Positions 45,301 through 54,211 of a DNA stretch of 64,000 bases are shown here, one piece after another. Source of the stretch: Lepidodermella squamata. Taxonomy: Eukaryota > Gastrotricha. The notes under the pieces were generated by a model. That model ran no database searches. It was not told the origin of the DNA and was given only the letters and a program-made list of their open reading frames with translations. Position 1 is the first letter of the stretch. The number at the start of each line of letters is the position of its first letter. The position numbers and the translations under genes were made by a program. The stretch covers positions 1,984,001-2,048,000 of the forward strand of contig JBLDXI010000017.1 of assembly GCA_047495785.1 (NCBI GenBank). The letters run 5' to 3'.

Positions 45301-47265
45301 GGAATCTGATCCAATTTTGGATCTAAATAAGCTCAGACTCCTTGTTTGGGCAGTTGAAGTGTTAATAACACCTATTAATTCTTACCTTGAATTGATGACT
45401 CGCGTTGGCTTCTCATCAGGCGCTTGTCCAGATTTCGCCGGCTTTTGTTGAAGTGAAGCCCATTGCGAGAGAGCATTCACAATGCGTTGAGAATGAGTTG
45501 CATTCACAAGGCCATTGGGACATTCCGGATGCCCGCTACTACTCGTCGTCACGTCCTCGATCTCAAGCAATGCGTCATCCATGAGTGGTAAATCCACATC
45601 ATCAACCGAGTCGAATTCGAAATAAGCGTTCGGCGCACGGGGCAAAATCATCAAATCGTTTGAATCATCAAACTGCGAACTGCGTTTCACTCTGAAATTC
45701 GCCGGGTAAGACATCTGACCGGCATCCAGGGTCCGGGATTGAATGCGAGGTTCAGGGTAAGGAACATCGGGTATTTCATTCTTCGCGTAACTTAAATCAC
45801 CAACTCCCGCGACGGCAACTGGAGTGACTGAGGTTGAAGATTCACGAAACAATTTAGACGCAAATGGAATACAGTTAAACGCAAAAATCAGCGAGAAAAT
45901 CAGCAAGGCCTTGCTATTCGGCCGAGTTGCGATGAAAATTCGCTTCACAGCTGGTTGTTGAGTATTCGCAGCAGACTGCTCAGCGGGCCTTTTAGTGGCC
46001 GAGACATACGTTAAGGTAGGTTTCGTGTCCCGAGTAATTTTCGCAGCAGGGATTGCATTGACTGGCTGTTTTAGAAGGCTATTAACCACCGGAGCGGCCG
46101 GTTTAACAGGAATTTTCTTAGGAATAGGCTCATCGTCGATCAAATCGATAACAGGACCCGACCGCATTGAAATCTGCGGTGAAACAGGTTCAGAATTTGA
46201 GAAAGTTGGTGATTCGCTGATAGAAATCGGCGACATCTCGTCGTTACTGCTCACCGAGCCGGCAGAAGAAAACGCTGAGACAGAGCCGGTCGACGAAGGT
46301 CCGCCTATATTGCCATTACTCCTCAATCCCATATTTTCCTCATGCAACCGCTCAACCATGCGGCGCATTTCTTCATTCTGCTGTTTCACCTGCTGATTCT
46401 CCTCAGCTAACTGCCGAACTCGTTCTTCCAGCGATTCTAAATAGGCCTTCTGCCTTTGTCGCGATAAATTCGCGGCTTCTCGATTTTTTAATATCCTCAT
46501 CTGCTTTTTAGCCTGCCGGTCCAACTCGTCTTTTTGCTGCTGATATTGCGAGGCGGTCAGACCAGGTTGGCTAGGAATTGCAACTTTGCCCTGAATTTTG
46601 ATATCCTTCACATTCACAACTTTACCAGTCGCCTATTGAATAGAGACCTAGAGTGAATAAATTCAAGGAAGATGGGATAAAAATCATACCTGTTGAATGG
46701 GGAAAGCTGTTAAAGATCCATTAGGTGATATGACTAGGCAGGGCTTCGGAAGAATCGGCTTCTTATCCTCGACGATAGTGACCGGAATTGCAGCCATCGG
46801 TGTCTGAGGTGCGAGTGGTTCCAACTTGATCAAAGTCGTCGGCACCTGAGTCGTCGTTTTAATGAAGGCATTAGGTGGAAAACTCAGATTATTCGCCGGC
46901 AAATTGTTATTCGCAAAAGACCGGCCGATAATCGACGACGTAGTGGTTGGTACGATGATATCGTCCACAATACCGACGTCAGATTCGTCAGACGAATCAC
47001 GCCGGTAGACGAGGGGAACTTGAGAATTAGCACTCGATGCGAAATGCGACGCGTAAGAGTCTTGCGTTGAGGAATTGCAGTCGACATTAGTTACAGGGCA
47101 GTGACCGCCGGACGAGCCCAGCGACGACGACTCCTGCGACTCGGCCGAGTACAACTCGTCGAACAGATCGAGCGGCTGGTCGAGCAGAAACGACGAGTAG
47201 TTCTGTTGCTGACCGGCATCGAGTAACGGCTCATCGAGGCCGAACTCGTCCAATTCAAAATTCAT
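42307..47265 (-). CDS. ATF6: ATF6-type ER-stress bZIP transcription factor
   Basis: Model complement(join(42307..42808,45386..46632,46690..47265)), 774 aa; all junctions are in frame, introns 57 nt and 2577 nt. Residues 1-190 are acidic/Ser-rich activation region. The bZIP (~228-292) has KNREAANLSRQRQ plus a leucine zipper. A transmembrane helix (~434-450) contains N-C-I-P, matching the N-x-x-P helix-breaking motif needed for site-2 protease cutting of ATF6. The luminal part ends in the family block DTFYMVSF, then NRTSRPKMSLILPALF and LMQIECDITDMKVLHL, diagnostic for ATF6. It is expected to sit in the ER membrane, move to Golgi under stress, and be cleaved to a nuclear activator of chaperone genes. 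It lies just downstream of rpS21 on the same strand and is probably trans-spliced. Confidence 0.92.
42809..45385 (-). other. Large ATF6 intron 2 with CCTAGG-palindrome cluster
   Basis: This 2.58-kb intron is far longer than the other introns here. It holds a small cluster of CCTAGG palindromes (43795, 43917, 43955, 44039), three of them inside GCCTAGGT. A TCCGCCTTAAA copy of the local motif lies at 42844-42854 near the acceptor. No nested gene is supported. Confidence 0.5.
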
Positions 47266-47280
47266 TCGTAATTCAACCCT

Positions 47281-47295
47281 CTAGAAAACAGAAAA
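47281..47295 (-). promoter_or_regulatory. 3' splice acceptor just upstream of ATF6 ATG (likely trans-splice site)
   Basis: Minus-strand TTTTCTGTTTTCTAG ends 15 nt before the ATF6 ATG. The upstream gene rpS21 has an AATAAA at 47344-47349, about 62 nt before this acceptor, and no matching 5' UTR exon with a donor is evident. This is the arrangement of an internal operon gene receiving a spliced leader. Confidence 0.55.
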
Positions 47296-47343
47296 AATCC
47301 ACCTTAATTATTATCACTGGCACATATCAGCAGGATAATTCTT

Positions 47344-47349
47344 TCTTTA
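47344..47349 (-). promoter_or_regulatory. AATAAA poly(A) signal of rpS21
   Basis: Minus-strand AATAAA about 107 nt after the rpS21 stop and 62 nt before the ATF6 acceptor. This would let 3' processing of rpS21 couple to trans-splicing of ATF6. Confidence 0.6.
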
Positions 47350-47455
47350 TTTTTGTCTCCTTCATCAAAACTACTAGCACGCGACTGAAAGAATGCACTT
47401 AGCTCTTCTCGTAGGCCCTAGAAAATAATAAAAAAGTATTAAGGAGGTGTTTTAC

Positions 47456-47779
47456 TTAGGGGTAACGATTCACGTACTTGCCGACGATACCGTCACGGGT
47501 GGCGAGACGGACAAGCGACGCGTCTGACTCGCCAATGCGGCGAATTTGTCCGCAAACGGTGTACCGCTTGACGGAGCCAGTCGCCAGGCCAGTTTCAGGG
47601 TCGAGATCGGCAAAGTCGATTTGAACCGAGGCGTGGTCCTTGGCGGCGATGAGCCAGTTGCTGGCAGAGCTGTAATTCAGCAAATATTATTAAACCAGTG
47701 ACAGGACTGAGAAAATCGATAGAACATACCACTTGCGGGGGATGTACTTGTCAGAATATTCGCCGGCGTCGTTTTGCAT
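47456..47779 (-). CDS. RpS21: 40S ribosomal protein S21 (eS21)
   Basis: Model complement(join(47456..47669,47730..47779)), 87 aa; the 60-nt intron splits the Cys codon of the family motif PRKCSASN. The start [17 protein letters not shown] and the later blocks [29 protein letters not shown] and DGIVGKYV are diagnostic for the small-subunit protein eS21. Length is close to the usual 81-87 residues; the C-terminus (NRYP) is slightly extended. It lies between CTH (about 320 nt upstream) and ATF6 (190 nt downstream), all on the minus strand. A CTAG acceptor-like site lies about 44 nt before the ATG. Confidence 0.96.
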
Positions 47780-48096
47780 GTTTGTAGCTTTTTTCGGTTA
47801 AATAACCAAATAAATGCCTAGACACCAGGTGAGCAAAATTTATTATAGCATATTCGCACCGCAAGGAAAGTCGCTTTGTTAATATAATATAATATTAAGG
47901 AATTTCGGGCTTTTAATCTGATAGGACCAGTGTTGGCTAGTATTGCTTTTTGTGTTATAGAAACAACGAGAAAAAATATAGCGATAAAGAAATCGATCAA
48001 CCGGCAGGTCGGAAGGCACAACAATGCGGAATTGGCTAGTAGATAGTCGTCCCTCAAAAAATTAGTATGGTGGCAAGTAATCGCAAAACAATGCAC

Positions 48097-49588
48097 TTAA
48101 TGACCATTAGCTACGGCTTTCGCTGCTGCGTCGAAGGCTTGTTTCAAATCGGCAATGATGTCGTCAGCATCTTCGAGTCCAACCGAAACACGGACGAAGC
48201 CATCTGAAATGCCGAGTTCGGCGCGCTTTTCAGCCGGAACGGAAGCGTGCGTCATCAGTGCAGGGTGTTCGATCAGACTCTCGTAGCCGCCAAGACTCTC
48301 GGCGCAGGTGAATAGCTTGACGGATTCGAGCATGACCTTAGACGCGGCAAGGCCACCTTTAAGGTAGAAGGAGAATGTTCCGGAAAATCCGCGCATTTGA
48401 CGCATGGCAACTTCGTGTTGAGGGTGCGACTTCAAACCAGGGTGTAAGACTTTCTCAACCATCGGGTGCTTTTCAAGGAAGTGAGCGACAGCCAAACCTA
48501 AAGAGATAAAAATCCACCTTACAACTTCAGAAGTAAGAAGACAATGGAAATTTGAATTGTTATGAAACCGTCCAGGGTGTGACAGCAGCCACCTTAACGA
48601 GCGCGCAAATATGCAAGTGCGTCTCATTAAGGTGGCTGCGCACGCACGCGCGCAGTTCGCCTTATTTGAACAAGACAACTACTTGCTAGTTATTGTTGCC
48701 ATTATAATGTTATTTACCGTTCGCCATGTGTTGACGCATGCGTAGAGCCAGTGTCTTAGCGCCGCGCCACACCAGGTAGCAGTCGAACGGCGACGGAATT
48801 GGACCGGCCGCGTTCTGGATGTACTTCAATTTCTCGTAGAGGTCCTTGTTATTGGTCGCGATCGAACCCATCACCACGTCGCTGTGGCCATTGACGTACT
48901 TGGTCAACGATTCCAGGCTAATATCAGCTCCTAGATGAATCGGGCGCTGGAAGTAAGGCGAGGAGAACGTGTTGTCAACAACAACAATGACATCTTTGTT
49001 GAATTTCTTGACGATATCAACAGCCGCCTTAATGTCGACAACTTTCATCGTTGGATTTGTCGGCGTTTCGATCCAAACGACTTTCGTCGACGTCTTCAGC
49101 GATTTCTTCAACAGGTCGAGATTGGTCATATCGACGAAATCGGTGGTGATGCCGTGTTTCGACGCCAACATTCGCATCAAACGCTGAGTGCCGCCGTATA
49201 CGTCGTCCATACAAACGATATGGTCGCCCGAATCGAGATGGTGGATGATTACATCGGTCGCGGCGAGGCCACATGAGAAAGTCAACGCATATTTAGCACC
49301 CTCTAACGACGCCAGAAGACGTTCAAGGCCCTCGCGAGTCGGATTTCCGGAGCGGCCATATTCAAACTTAGCAACGCCTGGCGATGTTTGTTTGAAAGTC
49401 GTTGCCATGGAAATCGGCAACACAACCGGGTTACCTGAAAAACACGGCGAAAATGAATCATCCACCTTAATAACATCAATTAATTATTCACCGTAAAATT
49501 CACTCGGCTCGAAACCAGCATGCATCGCATCTGTGTGGAAATGCGTGAAATCCTGGCCGGGAGTTTCGTTCAACTTCAGATCTGACAT
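48097..49588 (-). CDS. CTH: Cystathionine gamma-lyase
   Basis: Model complement(join(48097..48497,48718..49434,49492..49588)), 404 aa, almost the same length as the human enzyme. It is a PLP enzyme of the Cys/Met metabolism family that splits cystathionine into cysteine, 2-oxobutyrate and ammonia in transsulfuration, and can produce H2S. Visible motifs: YGRSGNPTR (phosphate and substrate binding), SCGLAA, DDVYGGTQR, WIETPTNPT, VVVDNTFSSPYFQRP, SLTKYVNGHSD with the PLP Lys at about residue 211, and SLGGYESL plus PALMTHAS near the C-terminus. Introns are 57 and 220 nt. The second holds a 13-bp inverted repeat. An acceptor-like run ending TTTTAG lies 16 nt before the ATG (49605). Cystathionine gamma-synthase is a close alternative, but the C-terminal pattern favours the lyase. 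Confidence 0.95.
48585..48639. repeat. 13-bp perfect inverted repeat (hairpin) in CTH intron 2
   Basis: GCAGCCACCTTAA at 48585-48597 and its exact reverse complement at 48627-48639, with a 29-nt loop. The arms include the CCACCTTAA core that recurs around this locus. Confidence 0.85.
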
Positions 49589-49604
49589 TTTTCCGAGTAA
49601 AAAT

Positions 49605-49622
49605 CTAAAACAAAACAGAAAA
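49605..49622 (-). promoter_or_regulatory. 3' splice acceptor just upstream of CTH ATG
   Basis: Minus-strand TTTTCTGTTTTGTTTTAG ends 16 nt before the ATG. It is either the end of a 5' UTR intron or a trans-splice acceptor; no upstream donor exon is recognised. Confidence 0.5.
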
Positions 49623-50152
49623 TGCATTAAAGAGCTTATCAATTTTTACTTTTTAAATTCATAGCAAATATTTCAATGTACAATGGCATGGTAAATAATA
49701 ACAATAATGACGCTGTTGCATTGATAATATAATATATCGAAAAACTCAACGCCGATAAAACATAACGAGAAGCAATATTTACAAATGTTTGATAGGAGGC
49801 GCAGAATTATCCACCTTAATCTCTCCAAGTGCAAACTATAAAATGCGTCAATTGCAGCGCCTTCTTCGATTCACGTTAATGAAACAAAACAAACCTCACA
49901 ACCATTTCGATTATCGATTAAATTTGGAAGAAGTGAATGACGCGTGTAAAAAATTCGAAATGAAGCTTAGATAGACGAGTCAATTTTCATCGGCGTCGTC
50001 TGAAAAGTCACAACCATAGTAAGTGAAAAAGACACAACCTCGAATTAATAGGAGCGAGCGTCAACATGCACGATTTTTTGTATAAAAAGAGCAGCTAAAT
50101 TTTAGTTTAATTATAAATGATCATTTTGTTATAAAATAACAGCAGCGTTTTT
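49623..50152. other. Spacer between contactin 3' end and CTH 5' end
   Basis: AT-rich, with one TCCACCTTAAT motif (49810-49820). It presumably holds the contactin 3' UTR and the CTH promoter. No gene seen. Confidence 0.4.
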
Positions 50153-53100
50153 TCACAACCGCAAAAGCACAAAAATCGAGCATAGGAAAACGACGAGAGG
50201 CGAGTTGGCGACGAATAAATGAGCAGCGGCTTCCATGCCGCGGTAGACTTTCAAATAATTATCCGCAAGTTCGAAGATAATGACAGGGGATGACATTTTA
50301 CCGATACCACCTCTGCTGTAAGCGTAGACGCGGAGTTGATACCTCGTGTTGTTCATCAAGTTGTGCAGGGTGTAGTCAACAGTGCGCCCGGCATCTTCGC
50401 CAGGAAATGCGTTCTTGATGCTTTCACCAACGAGCCAACACAAAATTTTGTAGCCCTCGACCGGTTCTTCCAAAATGCCGGTTTGGACACCACGCCACGT
50501 AACCCGGACCGCATTTCCGCTGACTGGCCATAACTTGACCCAACGGGGGGCTTCGATCGGGGCGCGACGGAGCGTTTCGACCGAATAAGGATCGGACGGT
50601 CGAGACTGGCCGGCGCCGTTCCAAACTTGAACGCGGAAGGAGTAGTAAGTCTCGGCGCGAAGACCGGAAATCAACCCACTGTCATTTTGCCCGTAATGCC
50701 AGATACGGTACGCGTCCAACTCGACCTCAGTATCGGTCATCCAATACAAAATTTTGTAACCAAGCAGCTTGCCCTTGACGTCAGTTCTCGTATCTGGGAT
50801 AGGCGTCCACCAAACTTGGAGGGCAGATTCGTTGAACGGTTGAGCGTACGTGATGCGAGGCGCGCCGGGTGGAATGTCTTCGGCGGATTTGATGACGTAG
50901 GTCAACGGCTTTTCCTTGCAGACACCCTTCGAGTTACCGGCCCAAATTCGGACTTCATAGTCGAGATAGAAATTTTTCGACTGTCCAACAATTGTCACCC
51001 ATTTGCCCTTATCAGCGCCTGGTATGGTGATCGCACGAGACCAGTCATCGCCAGTACCAGCCCGGCGGTATTGAACATTGTAGTACACCCCAGGACCGTT
51101 GTGTAATTTTCGCGGCAGAGGCTCCCATAAGACTTGTAACGTGCCAACTTTACCGCCGCCACATGAAGGTTGGAATGATTGCAAACTGTTTTTCGACAAC
51201 CGATGATTCCAGGCAGTGTAAACATAACTGACCGCATCCGGAATGGTGTCATTCAATATATCCCAAGGGAAATCGGAACAGGCATTGATGATGATTGGGT
51301 TGACGAAGGGCACTTCCGAAGGCGTTTCGTACCATGAACTGTCAGGGCTAGGCAGCGATTCGCCCAATTTATTCACGGCGTAAACTCGGAACTTGTACTT
51401 CGAGAACGCAGTCAAATTCGAGAGAACAGTTCGGCAAAATTTGCCGCCAGGCGGACAGGCGTTGCGATTCTTCTGTGATTCCGAGTCCGATCTGTTGACA
51501 TTCAACACAACTTGGGTAGTCCAGTTCGATTCGTACTCGATGATGGATTTAACGATGTAGGCCGTTATTTCGTAGCCATTCGCCGCCGGGACGAGCCATT
51601 GCAACTCGATCTGGGCGGGGCCGAGAATTTTGCCGCGAACTCCGGCCGGCAAACTTGGCGGTCCCCAGACTTCCAGCATGGTATGCTTCGCCGAAAAATC
51701 AGTACTAGACCTAGCTACACAAGTCCAATTACCAGCATCATCGTGTTGAACACTGGGAATGACCAGAAAACCAGGGCGCATTTCTTGATGACGTAGCGTA
51801 TGGTTTGCAGCGAGAAGTTCTTTCGGAATATAGCCCAATTTATATCGATGTTCTCGGACGAAATCAACGTAACGGTTATTCAGCCACCATTCGTACTGAA
51901 CATCCAACCTTGAAGAGGAATTCGCTTCACATATCAAAATTACGGTTTCATTCACGGTAACTGGTGGAGTTTTCAGCTCAGGATAACGCATGATGATAGT
52001 AGGTTCGAGAACTCGGAGCCAACCGCTTGATTCCGCCTTGCCATAGTCGTTTTGAGCCTCACACGTGTAGTAGCCTTCATCTGCATAGCTGACTCGAGCA
52101 ATGTACAAATCGCCGTAAGGTTCGAGAATTCGAATCGATTGAGACATGCCAATGTTACCACCATTTCTCCTCCAACGATATTTCAGCTGAGGAGTGCCGA
52201 TTCCAGATGCCTCAGGTCGGCATTGAATTACGAATGGATTGCCATTTGTCGCCAAATTATTAAGCTGAACTGGCTGTCGAATGAAATGGGGCGGGATGTT
52301 ACTGATTCGCAGCTCAGCTTCGTCCGTAGCGATTCCGTAGACGTTAGATGCAACGCAGCTGTAAACACCTGAATCGCGAGTTTTATCGAGTTGGGCGATG
52401 TGAAGTTCGCGTAAATCACTAGACCAAATAAATCGGCCTTGATCCTGTGGCTCTAAATTTGATGGGTTCAACATCTTCCCGTTTCGATACCAATTAATGA
52501 TGACCGACGGCTTTCCTTCGGCAAGGCAGCGTAACGTGGTAGTAGTTTCGCGTTCGTGAACGACCAAATCTCGCATTGGGAAGGCGAAAAAAGGCGAAGC
52601 GAAGATTTCGACATCGACGGATCGAGTGTGAGACGACGTCTTATCGGCACGAACTGTGCAGCTGTAACGACCACCGTCAGACATAGTCGCGTTTTCGATG
52701 ACCAAGAGCCGATTTCTGTCTTCAAACCGCACGTTCCTCGGCATCATTGTTTTGAATTCACGGCCTTCGAGAACCAAGCTTCGTTCCCAGGTGTAGTGTA
52801 AAGGACTGTAAGAACCTTCAGAAACGCATTCCACTCGAATATCGCGACCAACAAGCGGCATTTTCGACGCTACCTTGGGGAACGTCTCGAAAATACGCGG
52901 TTCACGTAAAGCACTAGACTTGAGCACGATAACTTCAATCGGCTGCGAGACTTGGGCAAGTTTATCAGAGACGACAGTTATACCAGAAGGCTCGATTTGA
53001 CACTTGTACTTGCCAGCATCGGTGTCGAGAACTTGTTCAAAATACAGCGAACCATCAGCACTCGAGAAAATGTGTTCTTTGCCAGGGAATTGCGGGCTAA

Positions 53101-54211
53101 TGATTTCACCTGGGTTATCTCGGTACCATGTATACATAGGTGGAGGATCAAGCGGCGGTGCGTTACAGGCGATAACGATCGGAGCATAAATCGACGTCTG
53201 AACCGGGGCGCGAGGTGTTTTCGAGAACGGAGTTAGTTCAGTAAACGTGATTTGAACTACGTTACTCATGACGGTGCCGTACTGATTTTTGGCCTGGCAT
53301 ACGTACTTCGTAGCTATTTCCGGTTCTTTCGCGGATTCTTTGTTGTGAAACACGAGTAAACCATTGAATTGACTGATACCAGCATCTTTGCCCGCTTTAA
53401 CTTCACTCAAATAAGTGATATTACCGAGCTGCTCGACAACATGAAACCAACGATAGCTAGGCAGAGGCCAGCCGTCAGCTACTGTCTCCAGTACGAGACG
53501 GACATCGGAGTTTCGGAAATAGACGACAGACGTTGGCTGTTGAATGATTTGAGGAGCACGTTGAATTTTACGCGGGTCGACATTGGCTTGGCCAAACGAG
53601 ACGCCAACACGAGGAACGAACAGCTCAGCAACTAGGTTGCGATCAATCTTGCAGATAAATGGGCGCACAGCGTCATCCCTAACCAGTAGCCAAGCCCAAT
53701 ATCCGTATTCGGGATGTCGGCTATACGCAATGACATTGTTTGGGTCGTCTGGTAACCTCAGAGGGCTGATCAAGTCATGTCGGTTTTTGTAGAGCCAGTA
53801 TTCATCTTTGAAGCTGACAATAGTCGGGGGCTGATCGCCTCGCCATTCGAAAGTGTTATCACTCGGCACGTAAGGTGGACCTCGGCGATGCCCACTGGTC
53901 AGCCAATCAGTCGAGTATTGCTGCCATTTTGACGTTAATTGTTGTTGGATCCATTTGTGCTCCTCGTCGTCGTTGATTGTAGCTAATCGAGCACTGGGTG
54001 CGTAATCTCTGCATGCCAACAGAGCATTTTGGAAGCTCATCTGATGGAAGAACTCAAATCGGTAACAAATGCGCTTCGACCTGAATTCAGTCCAGTCTGG
54101 AGGGCATTCATACTCATAATTTGACTGGAACTGATTGTATTGACCAATCACAGCTGACTGGAACGAGACGATAGTGGTCAAAATCAGAGGAATGCATCTC
54201 AATTTCATCAT
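50153..54211 (-). CDS. Cont: Contactin: C-type lectin, Ig repeats, FN3 repeats, GPI tail
   Basis: One uninterrupted frame of 1352 codons. I placed the start at the ATGATG at 54211, since a TTTATTCCTTTATAG acceptor lies 10 nt upstream and a signal peptide follows; an in-frame ATG 12 codons earlier exists. Order: signal peptide; C-type lectin domain (~36-190, CPPDW, CYRF, WAW, C-ending); about six Ig domains (~220-865, repeated DSGVYSC / DAGKYKC / DEGYYTC type motifs); four FN3 domains (~870-1310, YKFRVYAVN, YSFRVQVWN, YQLRVYAYS); and a hydrophobic C-terminal GPI-type signal. Drosophila Contactin has this same lectin-containing plan and acts in septate junctions; vertebrate contactins lack the lectin domain. 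Expected to be a GPI-anchored adhesion protein of epithelia or glia/neurons. A 4-kb gene of this type without introns is unusual. Confidence 0.92.
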   Translation of the reverse strand: MMKLRCIPLILTTIVSFQSAVIGQYNQFQSNYEYECPPDWTEFRSKRICYRFEFFHQMSFQNALLACRDYAPSARLATINDDEEHKWIQQQLTSKWQQYSTDWLTSGHRRGPPYVPSDNTFEWRGDQPPTIVSFKDEYWLYKNRHDLISPLRLPDDPNNVIAYSRHPEYGYWAWLLVRDDAVRPFICKIDRNLVAELFVPRVGVSFGQANVDPRKIQRAPQIIQQPTSVVYFRNSDVRLVLETVADGWPLPSYRWFHVVEQLGNITYLSEVKAGKDAGISQFNGLLVFHNKESAKEPEIATKYVCQAKNQYGTVMSNVVQITFTELTPFSKTPRAPVQTSIYAPIVIACNAPPLDPPPMYTWYRDNPGEIISPQFPGKEHIFSSADGSLYFEQVLDTDAGKYKCQIEPSGITVVSDKLAQVSQPIEVIVLKSSALREPRIFETFPKVASKMPLVGRDIRVECVSEGSYSPLHYTWERSLVLEGREFKTMMPRNVRFEDRNRLLVIENATMSDGGRYSCTVRADKTSSHTRSVDVEIFASPFFAFPMRDLVVHERETTTTLRCLAEGKPSVIINWYRNGKMLNPSNLEPQDQGRFIWSSDLRELHIAQLDKTRDSGVYSCVASNVYGIATDEAELRISNIPPHFIRQPVQLNNLATNGNPFVIQCRPEASGIGTPQLKYRWRRNGGNIGMSQSIRILEPYGDLYIARVSYADEGYYTCEAQNDYGKAESSGWLRVLEPTIIMRYPELKTPPVTVNETVILICEANSSSRLDVQYEWWLNNRYVDFVREHRYKLGYIPKELLAANHTLRHQEMRPGFLVIPSVQHDDAGNWTCVARSSTDFSAKHTMLEVWGPPSLPAGVRGKILGPAQIELQWLVPAANGYEITAYIVKSIIEYESNWTTQVVLNVNRSDSESQKNRNACPPGGKFCRTVLSNLTAFSKYKFRVYAVNKLGESLPSPDSSWYETPSEVPFVNPIIINACSDFPWDILNDTIPDAVSYVYTAWNHRLSKNSLQSFQPSCGGGKVGTLQVLWEPLPRKLHNGPGVYYNVQYRRAGTGDDWSRAITIPGADKGKWVTIVGQSKNFYLDYEVRIWAGNSKGVCKEKPLTYVIKSAEDIPPGAPRITYAQPFNESALQVWWTPIPDTRTDVKGKLLGYKILYWMTDTEVELDAYRIWHYGQNDSGLISGLRAETYYSFRVQVWNGAGQSRPSDPYSVETLRRAPIEAPRWVKLWPVSGNAVRVTWRGVQTGILEEPVEGYKILCWLVGESIKNAFPGEDAGRTVDYTLHNLMNNTRYQLRVYAYSRGGIGKMSSPVIIFELADNYLKVYRGMEAAAHLFVANSPLVVFLCSIFVLLRL

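Larger units (their letters stand above)
47298..49820. repeat. Recurrent TCCACCTTAAT motif in introns and 5' flanks of ATF6/CTH
   Basis: Copies at 47298-47308, 49461-49471 and 49810-49820 (identical 11-mers), 48513-48521 (TCCACCTTA), and an inverted pair in CTH intron 2 (48585-48597 and 48627-48639). A variant TCCGCCTTAAA lies at 42844-42854. Read in gene sense it is ATTAAGGTGGA, and four copies sit about 25-45 nt before a 3' splice site. Confidence 0.7.
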
